Assembly (NCBI GenBank): GCA_916610825.1
Contig: CAKAJK010000003.1
Span: 806,001-870,000 of the forward strand
DNA from: Haliclystus octoradiatus
Lineage: Eukaryota; Cnidaria; Staurozoa; Stauromedusae; Haliclystidae
DNA length: 64,000 nucleotides
Direction of reading: 5' to 3'
The notes beneath the pieces are model-generated. The model was not told the origin of the DNA. It worked only from the letters and a program-made list of their open reading frames with translations, and searched no databases. Made by a program: the position numbers and the translations under genes. Of this stretch, positions 11,768-23,736 are shown in pieces. The first letter of the stretch is position 1. Each line of letters opens with the position of its first letter.

Positions 11768-13561
11768 TTCTTGTTCAGAATTTTGCACTGATTCCAAATA
11801 TACTATTTGTGAAATGATTGATCAACTATAACTCGAGTAATTCGTGTTTGAAGATTTCCTTTGTTTAAAGTTGAAAATTTGAAACTGTTAAATAGAAGTT
11901 TTGAATACAATATTCTTGTTCAGAATTTTTCACTGATTCCAAATATACTATTTGTGAAACGATTACGCCATTATAACTCGGGAAATTCTTGTTTTAGTTT
12001 GACGTACAAAACTTTGTTAAAATTCGAAATTTCAAAACTGTGCATTTTAAACTTTTGAGAACATTATTCTTGTTCAGAATTTTGCACTGATTCCAAATAT
12101 ACTATTTGTGAAATGATTGCTCAACTATAACTCGAGTAATTAGTGTTTGAAGATTTCCCTTGTTTAAAGTTGAAAATTTGAAACTGTTAAATAGAAGTTT
12201 TGAATACAATATTCTTGTTCAGAATTTTTCACTGATTCCAAATATACTATTTGTGAAACGATTAAGCCATTATAACTCGGGAAATTCTTGTTTTAGTTTG
12301 ACGTACAAAACTTTGTTAAAATTCGAAATTTCAAAACTGTACATTTTAAACTTTTGAGAACATTATTCTTGTTCAGAATTTTGCACTGATTCCAAATATA
12401 CTATTTGTGAAATGATTGATCAACTATAACTCGAGTAATTCGTGTTTGAAGATTTCCTTTGTTTAAAGTTGAAAATTTGAAACTGTTAAATAGAGGTTTT
12501 GAATACAATATTCTTGTTCAGAATTTTTCACTGATTCCAAATATACTATTTGTGAAACGATTACGCCATTATAACTCGAGAAATTCTTGTTTTAGTTTGA
12601 CGTACAAAACTTTGTTAAAATTCGAAATTTCAAAACTGTACATTTTAAACTTTTGAGAACATTATTCTTGTTCAGAATTTTGCACTGATTCCAAATATAC
12701 TATTTGTGAAATGATTGATCAACTATAACTCGAGTAATTCGTGTTTGAAGATTTCCTTTGTTTAAAGTTGAAAATTTGAAACTGTTAAATAGAAGTTTTG
12801 AATACAATATTCTTGTTCAGAATTTTTCACTGATTCCAAATATACTATTTGTGAAACGATTACGCCATTATAACTCGAGAAATTGTTGTTTTAGTTTGAC
12901 GTACAAAACTTTGTTAAAATTCGAAATTTCAAAACTGTGCATTTTAAACTTTTGAGAACATTATTCTTGTTCAGAATTTTGCACTGATTCCAAATATACT
13001 ATTTGTGAAATGATTACTCAACTATAACTCGAGTAATTCGTGTTTGAAGATTTCTTTTGTTTAAAGTTGAAAATTTGAAACTGTAAAATATAAGTTTTGA
13101 ATACAATATTCTTGTTCAGAATTTTTCACTGATTCCAAATATACTATTTGTGAAACGATTACGCCATTATAACTCGAGAAATTGTTGTTTTAGTTTGAAG
13201 TACAAAACTTTGTTAAAATTCGAAATTTCAAAACTGTGCATTTTAAACTTCTGAGAACATTATTCTTGTTCAGAATTTTTCACTGATTCCAAATATACTA
13301 TTTGTGAAATGATTGATCAACTATAACTCGAGTAATTCGTGTTTGAAGATTTCCTTTGTTTAAAGTTGAAAATTTGAAACTGTTAAATAGAGGTTTTGAA
13401 TACAATATTCTTGTTCAGAATTTTTCACTGATTCCAAATATACTATTTGTGAAACGATTACGCCATTATAACTCGAGAAATTGTTGTTTTAGTTTGACGT
13501 ACAAAACTTTGTTAAAATTCGAAATTTCAAAACTGTACATTTTAAACTTTTGAGAACATTA
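11768..13561. repeat. Domain II block e'-f'-d-g-h-d (1794 bp)
   Basis: Six units of 299 bp. The h unit has gaagtac near 13198 in place of gacgtac. The last d unit has aaattgttg, unlike other d units, which suggests conversion by a neighbouring g or h unit. Confidence 0.75.
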
Positions 13562-15953
13562 TTCTTGTTCAGAATTTTGCACTGATTCCAAATATACTAT
13601 TTGTGAAATGATTGATCAACTATAACTCGAGTAATTCGTGTTTGAAGATTTCCTTTGTTTAAAGTTGAAAATTTGAAACTGTTAAATAGAAGTTTTGAAT
13701 ACAATATTCTTGTTCAGAATTTTTCACTGATTCCAAATATACTATTTGTGAAACGATTACGCCATTATAACTCGGGAAATTCTTGTTTTAGTTTGACGTA
13801 CAAAACTTTGTTAAAATTCGAAATTTCAAAACTGTGCATTTTAAACTTTTGAGAACATTATTCTTGTTCAGAATTTTGCACTGATTCCAAATATACTATT
13901 TGTGAAATGATTGCTCAACTATAACTCGAGTAATTAGTGTTTGAAGATTTCCCTTGTTTAAAGTTGAAAATTTGAAACTGTTAAATAGAAGTTTTGAATA
14001 CAATATTCTTGTTCAGAATTTTTCACTGATTCCAAATATACTATTTGTGAAACGATTAAGCCATTATAACTCGGGAAATTCTTGTTTTAGTTTGACGTAC
14101 AAAACTTTGTTAAAATTCGAAATTTCAAAACTGTACATTTTAAACTTTTGAGAACATTATTCTTGTTCAGAATTTTGCACTGATTCCAAATATACTATTT
14201 GTGAAATGATTGATCAACTATAACTCGAGTAATTCGTGTTTGAAGATTTCCTTTGTTTAAAGTTGAAAATTTGAAACTGTTAAATAGAGGTTTTGAATAC
14301 AATATTCTTGTTCAGAATTTTTCACTGATTCCAAATATACTATTTGTGAAACGATTACGCCATTATAACTCGAGAAATTCTTGTTTTAGTTTGACGTACA
14401 AAACTTTGTTAAAATTCGAAATTTCAAAACTGTACATTTTAAACTTTTGAGAACATTATTCTTGTTCAGAATTTTGCACTGATTCCAAATATACTATTTG
14501 TGAAATGATTGATCAACTATAACTCGAGTAATTCGTGTTTGAAGATTTCCTTTGTTTAAAGTTGAAAATTTGAAACTGTTAAATAGAAGTTTTGAATACA
14601 ATATTCTTGTTCAGAATTTTTCACTGATTCCAAATATACTATTTGTGAAACGATTACGCCATTATAACTCGAGAAATTGTTGTTTTAGTTTGACGTACAA
14701 AACTTTGTTAAAATTCGAAATTTCAAAACTGTGCATTTTAAACTTTTGAGAACATTATTCTTGTTCAGAATTTTGCACTGATTCCAAATATACTATTTGT
14801 GAAATGATAACTCAACTATAACTCGAGTAATTCGTGTTTGAAGATTTCTTTTGTTTAAAGTTGAAAATTTGAAACTGTAAAATATAAGTTTTGAATACAA
14901 TATTCTTGTTCAGAATTTTTCACTGATTCCAAATATACTATTTGTGAAACGATTACGCCATTATAACTCGAGAAATTGTTGTTTTAGTTTGAAGTACAAA
15001 ACTTTGTTAAAATTCGAAATTTCAAAACTGTGCATTTTAAACTTCTGAGAACATTATTCTTGTTCAGAATTTTTCACTGATTCCAAATATACTATTTGTG
15101 AAATGATTGATCAACTATAACTCGAGTAATTCGTGTTTGAAGATTTCCTTTGTTTAAAGTTGAAAATTTGAAACTGTTAAATAGAGGTTTTGAATACAAT
15201 ATTCTTGTTCAGAATTTTTCACTGATTCCAAATATACTATTTGTGAAACGATTACGCCATTATAACTCGAGAAATTCTTGTTTTAGTTTGACGTACAAAA
15301 CTTTGTTAAAATTCGAAATTTCAAAACTGTACATTTTAAACTTTTGAGAACATTATTCTTGTTCAGAATTTTGCAATGATTCCAAATATACTATTTGTGA
15401 AATGATTGATCAACTATAACTCGAGTAATTCGTGTTTGAAGATTTCCTTTGTTTAAAGTTGAAAATTTGAAACTGTTAAATAGAAGTTTTGAATACAATA
15501 TTCTTGTTCAGAATTTTTCACTGATTCCAAATATACTATTTGTGAAACGATTACGCCATTATAACTCGAGAAATTGTTGTTTTAGTTTGAAGTACAAAAC
15601 TTTGTTAAAATTCGAAATTTCAAAACTGTGCATTTTAAACTTCTGAGAACATTATTCTTGTTCAGAATTTTTCACTGATTCCAAATATACTATTTGTGAA
15701 ATGATTGATCAACTATAACTCGAGTAATTCGTGTTTGAAGATTTCCTTTGTTTAAAGTTGAAAATTTGAAACTGTTAAATAGAGGTTTTGAATACAATAT
15801 TCTTGTTCAGAATTTTTCACTGATTCCAAATATACTATTTGTGAAACGATTACGCCATTATAACTCGAGAAATTCTTGTTTTAGTTTGACGTACAAAACT
15901 TTGTTAAAATTCGAAATTTCAAAACTGTACATTTTAAACTTTTGAGAACATTA
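13562..15953. repeat. Domain II block e'-f'-d-g-h-d-(g/h)-d (2392 bp)
   Basis: Eight units. It begins as the preceding block and gains one more pair. The seventh unit has a g-type A half and an h-type B half (gaagtac, cttctgag), so it is a g/h chimera. A private change gcaatgatt lies near 15374. Confidence 0.75.
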
Positions 15954-16252
15954 TTCTTGTTCAGAATTTTGCACTGATTCCAAATATACTATTTGTGAAA
16001 TGATTGATCAACTATAACTCGAGTAATTCGTGTTTGAAGATTTCCTTTGTTTAAAGTTGAAAATTTGAAACTGTTAAATAGAAGTTTTGAATACAATATT
16101 CTTGTTCAGAATTTTTCACTGATTCCAAATATACTATTTGTGAAACGATTACGCCATTATAACTCGGGAAATTCTTGTTTTAGTTTGACGTACAAAACTT
16201 TGTTAAAATTCGAAATTTCAAAACTGTGCATTTTAAACTTTTGAGAACATTA
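15954..16252. repeat. Single e' unit
   Basis: The last e' unit in the window (ctcggg, ctgtgcatt, cgccatt). To its right the repeating blocks begin with f' directly. Confidence 0.7.
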
Positions 16253-19097
16253 TTCTTGTTCAGAATTTTGCACTGATTCCAAATATACTATTTGTGAAAT
16301 GATTGCTCAACTATAACTCGAGTAATTAGTGTTTGAAGATTTCCCTTGTTTAAAGTTGAAAATTTGAAACTGTTAAATAGAAGTTTTGAATACAATATTC
16401 TTGTTCAGAATTTTTCACTGATTCCAAATATACTATTTGTGAAACGATTAAGCCATTATAACTCGGGAAATTCTTGTTTTAGTTTGACGTACAAAACTTT
16501 GTTAAAATTCGAAATTTCAAAACTGTACATTTTAAACTTTTGAGAACATTATTCTTGTTCAGAATTTTGCACTGATTCCAAATATACTATTTGTGAAATG
16601 ATTGATCAACTATAACTCGAGTAATTCGTGTTTGAAGATTTCCTTTGTTTAAAGTTGAAAATTTGAAACTGTTAAATAGAGGTTTTGAATACAATATTCT
16701 TGTTCAGAATTTTTCACTGATTCCAAATATACTATTTGTGAAACGATTACGCCATTATAACTCGAGAAATTCTTGTTTTAGTTTGACGTACAAAACTTTG
16801 TTAAAATTCGAAATTTCAAAACTGTACATTTTAAACTTTTGAGAACATTATTCTTGTTCAGAATTTTGCACTGATTCCAAATATACTATTTGTGAAATGA
16901 TTGATCAACTATAACTCGAGTAATTCGTGTTTGAAGATTTCCTTTGTTTAAAGTTGAAAATTTGAAACTGTTAAATAGAAGTTTTGAATACAATATTCTT
17001 GTTCAGAATTTTTCACTGATTCCAAATATACTATTTGTGAAACGATTACGCCATTATAACTCGAGAAATTGTTGTTTTAGTTTGACGTACAAAACTTTGT
17101 TAAAATTCGAAATTTCAAAACTGTGCATTTTAAACTTTTGAGAACATTATTCTTGTTCAGAATTTTGCACTGATTCCAAATATACTATTTGTGAAATGAT
17201 AACTCAACTATAACTCGAGTAATTCGTGTTTGAAGATTTCTTTTGTTTAAAGTTGAAAATTTGAAACTGTAAAATATAAGTTTTGAATACAATATTCTTG
17301 TTCAGAATTTTTCACTGATTCCAAATATACTATTTGTGAAACGATTACGCCATTATAACTCGAGAAATTGTTGTTTTAGTTTGACGTACAAAACTTTGTT
17401 AAAATTCGAAATTTCAAAACTGTGCATTTTAAACTTCTGAGAACATTATTCTTGTTCAGAATTTTTCACTGATTCCAAATATACTATTTGTGAAATGATT
17501 GATCAACTATAACTCGAGTAATTCGTGTTTGAAGATTTCCTTTGTTTAAAGTTGAAAATTTGAAACTGTTAAATAGAGGTTTTGAATACAATATTCTTGT
17601 TCAGAATTTTTCACTGATTCCAAATATACTATTTGTGAAACGATTACGCCATTATAACTCGAGAAATTCTTGTTTTAGTTTGACGTACAAAACTTTGTTA
17701 AAATTCGAAATTTCAAAACTGTACATTTTAAACTTTTGAGAACATTATTCTTGTTCAGAATTTTGCACTGATTCCAAATATACTATTTGTGAAATGATTG
17801 ATCAACTATAACTCGAGTAATTCGTGTTTGAAGATTTCCTTTGTTTAAAGTTGAAAATTTGAAACTGTTAAATAGAAGTTTTGAATACAATATTCTTGTT
17901 CAGAATTTTTCACTGATTCCAAATATACTATTTGTGAAACGATTACGCCATTATAACTCGAGAAATTGTTGTTTTAGTTTGACGTACAAAACTTTGTTAA
18001 AATTCGAAATTTCAAAACTGTGCATTTTAAACTTTTGAGAACATTATTCTTGTTCAGAATTTTGCACTGATTCCAAATATACTATTTGTGAAATGATAAC
18101 TCAACTATAACTCGAGTAATTCGTGTTTGAAGATTTCTTTTGTTTAAAGTTGAAAATTTGAAACTGTAAAATATAAGTTTTGAATACAATATTCTTGTTC
18201 AGAATTTTTCACTGATTCCAAATATACTATTTGTGAAACGATTACGCCATTATAACTCGAGAAATTGTTGTTTTAGTTTGACGTACAAAACTTTGTTAAA
18301 ATTCGAAATTTCAAAACTGTGCATTTTAAACTTTTGAGAACATTATTCTTGTTCAGAATTTTGCACTGATTCCAAATATACTATTTGTGAAATGATTGCT
18401 CAACTATAACTCGAGTAATTCGTGTTTGAAGATTTCCTTTGTTTAAAGTTGAAAATTTGAAACTGTAAAATAGAAGTTTTGAATACAATATTCTTGTTCA
18501 GAATTTTTCACTGATTCCAAATATACTATTTGTGAAACGATTACGCCATTATAACTCGAGAAATTCTTGTTTTAGTTTGACTTACAAAACTTTGTTAAAA
18601 TTCGAAATTTAAAAACTGTGCATTTTAAACTTTTGAGAACATTATTCTTGTTCAGAATTTTGCACTGATTCCAAATATACTATTTGTGAAATGATTGCTC
18701 AACCATAACTTGAGTAATTCGTGTTTGAAGATTTCTTATGTTTAAAGTTGAAAATTTGAAACTGTAAAATATAAGTTTTGAATACAATATTCTTGTTCAG
18801 AATTTTTCACTGATTCCAAATATACTATTTGTGAAACGATTACGCCATTATAACTCGAGAAATTGTTGTTTTAGTTTGACGTACAAAACTTTGTTAAAAT
18901 TCGAAATTTCAAAACTGTACATTTTAAACTTTTGAGAACATTATTCTTGTTCAGAATTTTTCACTGATTCCAAATATACTATTTGTGAAACGATTACGCT
19001 ATTATAACTCGAGAAATTGTTGTTTTAGTTTGACGTACAAAACTTTGTTAAAATTCGAAATTTCAAAACTGTGCATTTTAAACTTTTGAGAACATTA
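16253..19097. repeat. Domain II large block f'-d-g-h-d-g-h-i-j plus extra B half, copy 1 (2845 bp)
   Basis: Nine units plus one extra 154 bp B-type half (18944-19097). The same order ends again at 26581 with the same length, and an expanded version lies between. The i unit has gacttac and a tail with gaaatttaaaaac; the j unit has accataacttgag. Confidence 0.8.
18944..19097. repeat. Extra B half (cgctatt)
   Basis: B follows B. The core has t at position 18, so the joint lies at or before that position. The mark cgctatt with ctcgag is limited to this half and its copies. Confidence 0.85.
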
Positions 19098-19994
19098 TTC
19101 TTGTTCAGAATTTTGCACTGATTCCAAATATACTATTTGTGAAATGATTGCTCAACTATAACTCGAGTAATTAGTGTTTGAAGATTTCCCTTGTTTAAAG
19201 TTGAAAATTTGAAACTGTTAAATAGAAGTTTTGAATACAATATTCTTGTTCAGAATTTTTCACTGATTCCAAATATACTATTTGTGAAACGATTAAGCCA
19301 TTATAACTCGGGAAATTCTTGTTTTAGTTTGACGTACAAAACTTTGTTAAAATTCGAAATTTCAAAACTGTACATTTTAAACTTTTGAGAACATTATTCT
19401 TGTTCAGAATTTTGCACTGATTCCAAATATACTATTTGTGAAATGATTGATCAACTATAACTCGAGTAATTCGTGTTTGAAGATTTCCTTTGTTTAAAGT
19501 TGAAAATTTGAAACTGTTAAATAGAGGTTTTGAATACAATATTCTTGTTCAGAATTTTTCACTGATTCCAAATATACTATTTGTGAAACGATTACGCCAT
19601 TATAACTCGAGAAATTCTTGTTTTAGTTTGACGTACAAAACTTTGTTAAAATTCGAAATTTCAAAACTGTACATTTTAAACTTTTGAGAACATTATTCTT
19701 GTTCAGAATTTTGCACTGATTCCAAATATACTATTTGTGAAATGATTGATCAACTATAACTCGAGTAATTCGTGTTTGAAGATTTCCTTTGTTTAAAGTT
19801 GAAAATTTGAAACTGTTAAATAGAAGTTTTGAATACAATATTCTTGTTCAGAATTTTTCACTGATTCCAAATATACTATTTGTGAAACGATTACGCCATT
19901 ATAACTCGAGAAATTGTTGTTTTAGTTTGACGTACAAAACTTTGTTAAAATTCGAAATTTCAAAACTGTGCATTTTAAACTTTTGAGAACATTA

Positions 19995-21788
19995 TTCTTG
20001 TTCAGAATTTTGCACTGATTCCAAATATACTATTTGTGAAATGATAACTCAACTATAACTCGAGTAATTCGTGTTTGAAGATTTCTTTTGTTTAAAGTTG
20101 AAAATTTGAAACTGTAAAATATAAGTTTTGAATACAATATTCTTGTTCAGAATTTTTCACTGATTCCAAATATACTATTTGTGAAACGATTACGCCATTA
20201 TAACTCGAGAAATTGTTGTTTTAGTTTGACGTACAAAACTTTGTTAAAATTCGAAATTTCAAAACTGTGCATTTTAAACTTCTGAGAACATTATTCTTGT
20301 TCAGAATTTTTCACTGATTCCAAATATACTATTTGTGAAATGATTGATCAACTATAACTCGAGTAATTCGTGTTTGAAGATTTCCTTTGTTTAAAGTTGA
20401 AAATTTGAAACTGTTAAATAGAGGTTTTGAATACAATATTCTTGTTCAGAATTTTTCACTGATTCCAAATATACTATTTGTGAAACGATTACGCCATTAT
20501 AACTCGAGAAATTCTTGTTTTAGTTTGACGTACAAAACTTTGTTAAAATTCGAAATTTCAAAACTGTACATTTTAAACTTTTGAGAACATTATTCTTGTT
20601 CAGAATTTTGCACTGATTCCAAATATACTATTTGTGAAATGATTGATCAACTATAACTCGAGTAATTCGTGTTTGAAGATTTCCTTTGTTTAAAGTTGAA
20701 AATTTGAAACTGTTAAATAGAAGTTTTGAATACAATATTCTTGTTCAGAATTTTTCACTGATTCCAAATATACTATTTGTGAAACGATTACGCCATTATA
20801 ACTCGAGAAATTGTTGTTTTAGTTTGACGTACAAAACTTTGTTAAAATTCGAAATTTCAAAACTGTACATTTTAAACTTTTGAGAACATTATTCTTGTTC
20901 AGAATTTTGCACTGATTCCAAATATACTATTTGTGAAATGATAACTCAACTATAACTCGAGTAATTCGTGTTTGAAGATTTCTTTTGTTTAAAGTTGAAA
21001 ATTTGAAACTGTAAAATATAAGTTTTGAATACAATATTCTTGTTCAGAATTTTTCACTGATTCCAAATATACTATTTGTGAAACGATTACGCCATTATAA
21101 CTCGAGAAATTGTTGTTTTAGTTTGACGTACAAAACTTTGTTAAAATTCGAAATTTCAAAACTGTGCATTTTAAACTTTTGAGAACATTATTCTTGTTCA
21201 GAATTTTGCACTGATTCCAAATATACTATTTGTGAAATGATTGCTCAACTATAACTCGAGTAATTCGTGTTTGAAGATTTCTTTTGTTTAAAGTTGAAAA
21301 TTTGAAACTGTAAAATAGAAGTTTTGAATACAATATTCTTGTTCAGAATTTTTCACTGATTCCAAATATACTATTTGTGAAACGATTACGCCATTATAAC
21401 TCGAGAAATTCTTGTTTTAGTTTGACTTACAAAACTTTGTTAAAATTCGAAATTTAAAAACTGTGCATTTTAAACTTTTGAGAACATTATTCTTGTTCAG
21501 AATTTTGCACTGATTCCAAATATACTATTTGTGAAATGATTGCTCAACCATAACTTGAGTAATTCGTGTTTGAAGATTTCTTATGTTTAAAGTTGAAAAT
21601 TTGAAACTGTAAAATATAAGTTTTGAATACAATATTCTTGTTCAGAATTTTTCACTGATTCCAAATATACTATTTGTGAAACGATTACGCCATTATAACT
21701 CGAGAAATTGTTGTTTTAGTTTGACGTACAAAACTTTGTTAAAATTCGAAATTTCAAAACTGTGCATTTTAAACTTTTGAGAACATTA
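19995..21788. repeat. Internal tandem duplication h-d-g-h-i-j, copy 1 (1794 bp)
   Basis: Six units in the same order as the adjacent 1794 bp. The g unit of this copy has ctgtacatt where the other has ctgtgcatt. Confidence 0.75.
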
Positions 21789-23582
21789 TTCTTGTTCAGA
21801 ATTTTGCACTGATTCCAAATATACTATTTGTGAAATGATAACTCAACTATAACTCGAGTAATTCGTGTTTGAAGATTTCTTTTGTTTAAAGTTGAAAATT
21901 TGAAACTGTAAAATATAAGTTTTGAATACAATATTCTTGTTCAGAATTTTTCACTGATTCCAAATATACTATTTGTGAAACGATTACGCCATTATAACTC
22001 GAGAAATTGTTGTTTTAGTTTGACGTACAAAACTTTGTTAAAATTCGAAATTTCAAAACTGTGCATTTTAAACTTCTGAGAACATTATTCTTGTTCAGAA
22101 TTTTTCACTGATTCCAAATATACTATTTGTGAAATGATTGATCAACTATAACTCGAGTAATTCGTGTTTGAAGATTTCCTTTGTTTAAAGTTGAAAATTT
22201 GAAACTGTTAAATAGAGGTTTTGAATACAATATTCTTGTTCAGAATTTTTCACTGATTCCAAATATACTATTTGTGAAACGATTACGCCATTATAACTCG
22301 AGAAATTCTTGTTTTAGTTTGACGTACAAAACTTTGTTAAAATTCGAAATTTCAAAACTGTACATTTTAAACTTTTGAGAACATTATTCTTGTTCAGAAT
22401 TTTGCACTGATTCCAAATATACTATTTGTGAAATGATTGATCAACTATAACTCGAGTAATTCGTGTTTGAAGATTTCCTTTGTTTAAAGTTGAAAATTTG
22501 AAACTGTTAAATAGAAGTTTTGAATACAATATTCTTGTTCAGAATTTTTCACTGATTCCAAATATACTATTTGTGAAACGATTACGCCATTATAACTCGA
22601 GAAATTGTTGTTTTAGTTTGACGTACAAAACTTTGTTAAAATTCGAAATTTCAAAACTGTGCATTTTAAACTTTTGAGAACATTATTCTTGTTCAGAATT
22701 TTGCACTGATTCCAAATATACTATTTGTGAAATGATAACTCAACTATAACTCGAGTAATTCGTGTTTGAAGATTTCTTTTGTTTAAAGTTGAAAATTTGA
22801 AACTGTAAAATATAAGTTTTGAATACAATATTCTTGTTCAGAATTTTTCACTGATTCCAAATATACTATTTGTGAAACGATTACGCCATTATAACTCGAG
22901 AAATTGTTGTTTTAGTTTGACGTACAAAACTTTGTTAAAATTCGAAATTTCAAAACTGTGCATTTTAAACTTTTGAGAACATTATTCTTGTTCAGAATTT
23001 TGCACTGATTCCAAATATACTATTTGTGAAATGATTGCTCAACTATAACTCGAGTAATTCGTGTTTGAAGATTTCTTTTGTTTAAAGTTGAAAATTTGAA
23101 ACTGTAAAATAGAAGTTTTGAATACAATATTCTTGTTCAGAATTTTTCACTGATTCCAAATATACTATTTGTGAAACGATTACGCCATTATAACTCGAGA
23201 AATTCTTGTTTTAGTTTGACTTACAAAACTTTGTTAAAATTCGAAATTTAAAAACTGTGCATTTTAAACTTTTGAGAACATTATTCTTGTTCAGAATTTT
23301 GCACTGATTCCAAATATACTATTTGTGAAATGATTGCTCAACCATAACTTGAGTAATTCGTGTTTGAAGATTTCTTATGTTTAAAGTTGAAAATTTGAAA
23401 CTGTAAAATATAAGTTTTGAATACAATATTCTTGTTCAGAATTTTTCACTGATTCCAAATATACTATTTGTGAAACGATTACGCCATTATAACTCGAGAA
23501 ATTGTTGTTTTAGTTTGACGTACAAAACTTTGTTAAAATTCGAAATTTCAAAACTGTACATTTTAAACTTTTGAGAACATTA
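21789..23582. repeat. Internal tandem duplication h-d-g-h-i-j, copy 2 (1794 bp)
   Basis: Follows copy 1 directly and ends at the extra B half at 23583. Its length is exactly six units, as expected for unequal exchange in register. Confidence 0.75.
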
Positions 23583-23736
23583 TTCTTGTTCAGAATTTTT
23601 CACTGATTCCAAATATACTATTTGTGAAACGATTACGCTATTATAACTCGAGAAATTGTTGTTTTAGTTTGACGTACAAAACTTTGTTAAAATTCGAAAT
23701 TTCAAAACTGTGCATTTTAAACTTTTGAGAACATTA
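23583..23736. repeat. Extra B half (cgctatt)
   Basis: Copy of the 18944 half at the end of the expanded Domain II block. Confidence 0.85.

Larger units (their letters stand above)
19098..23736. repeat. Domain II large block, copy 2, expanded by six units (4639 bp)
   Basis: The order is f'-d-g-h-d-g-(h-i-j)-(h-d-g-h-i-j) plus the extra B half at 23583-23736. Compared with the 2845 bp copies it has gained 1794 bp, exactly six units, through an internal tandem duplication listed below. Confidence 0.8.
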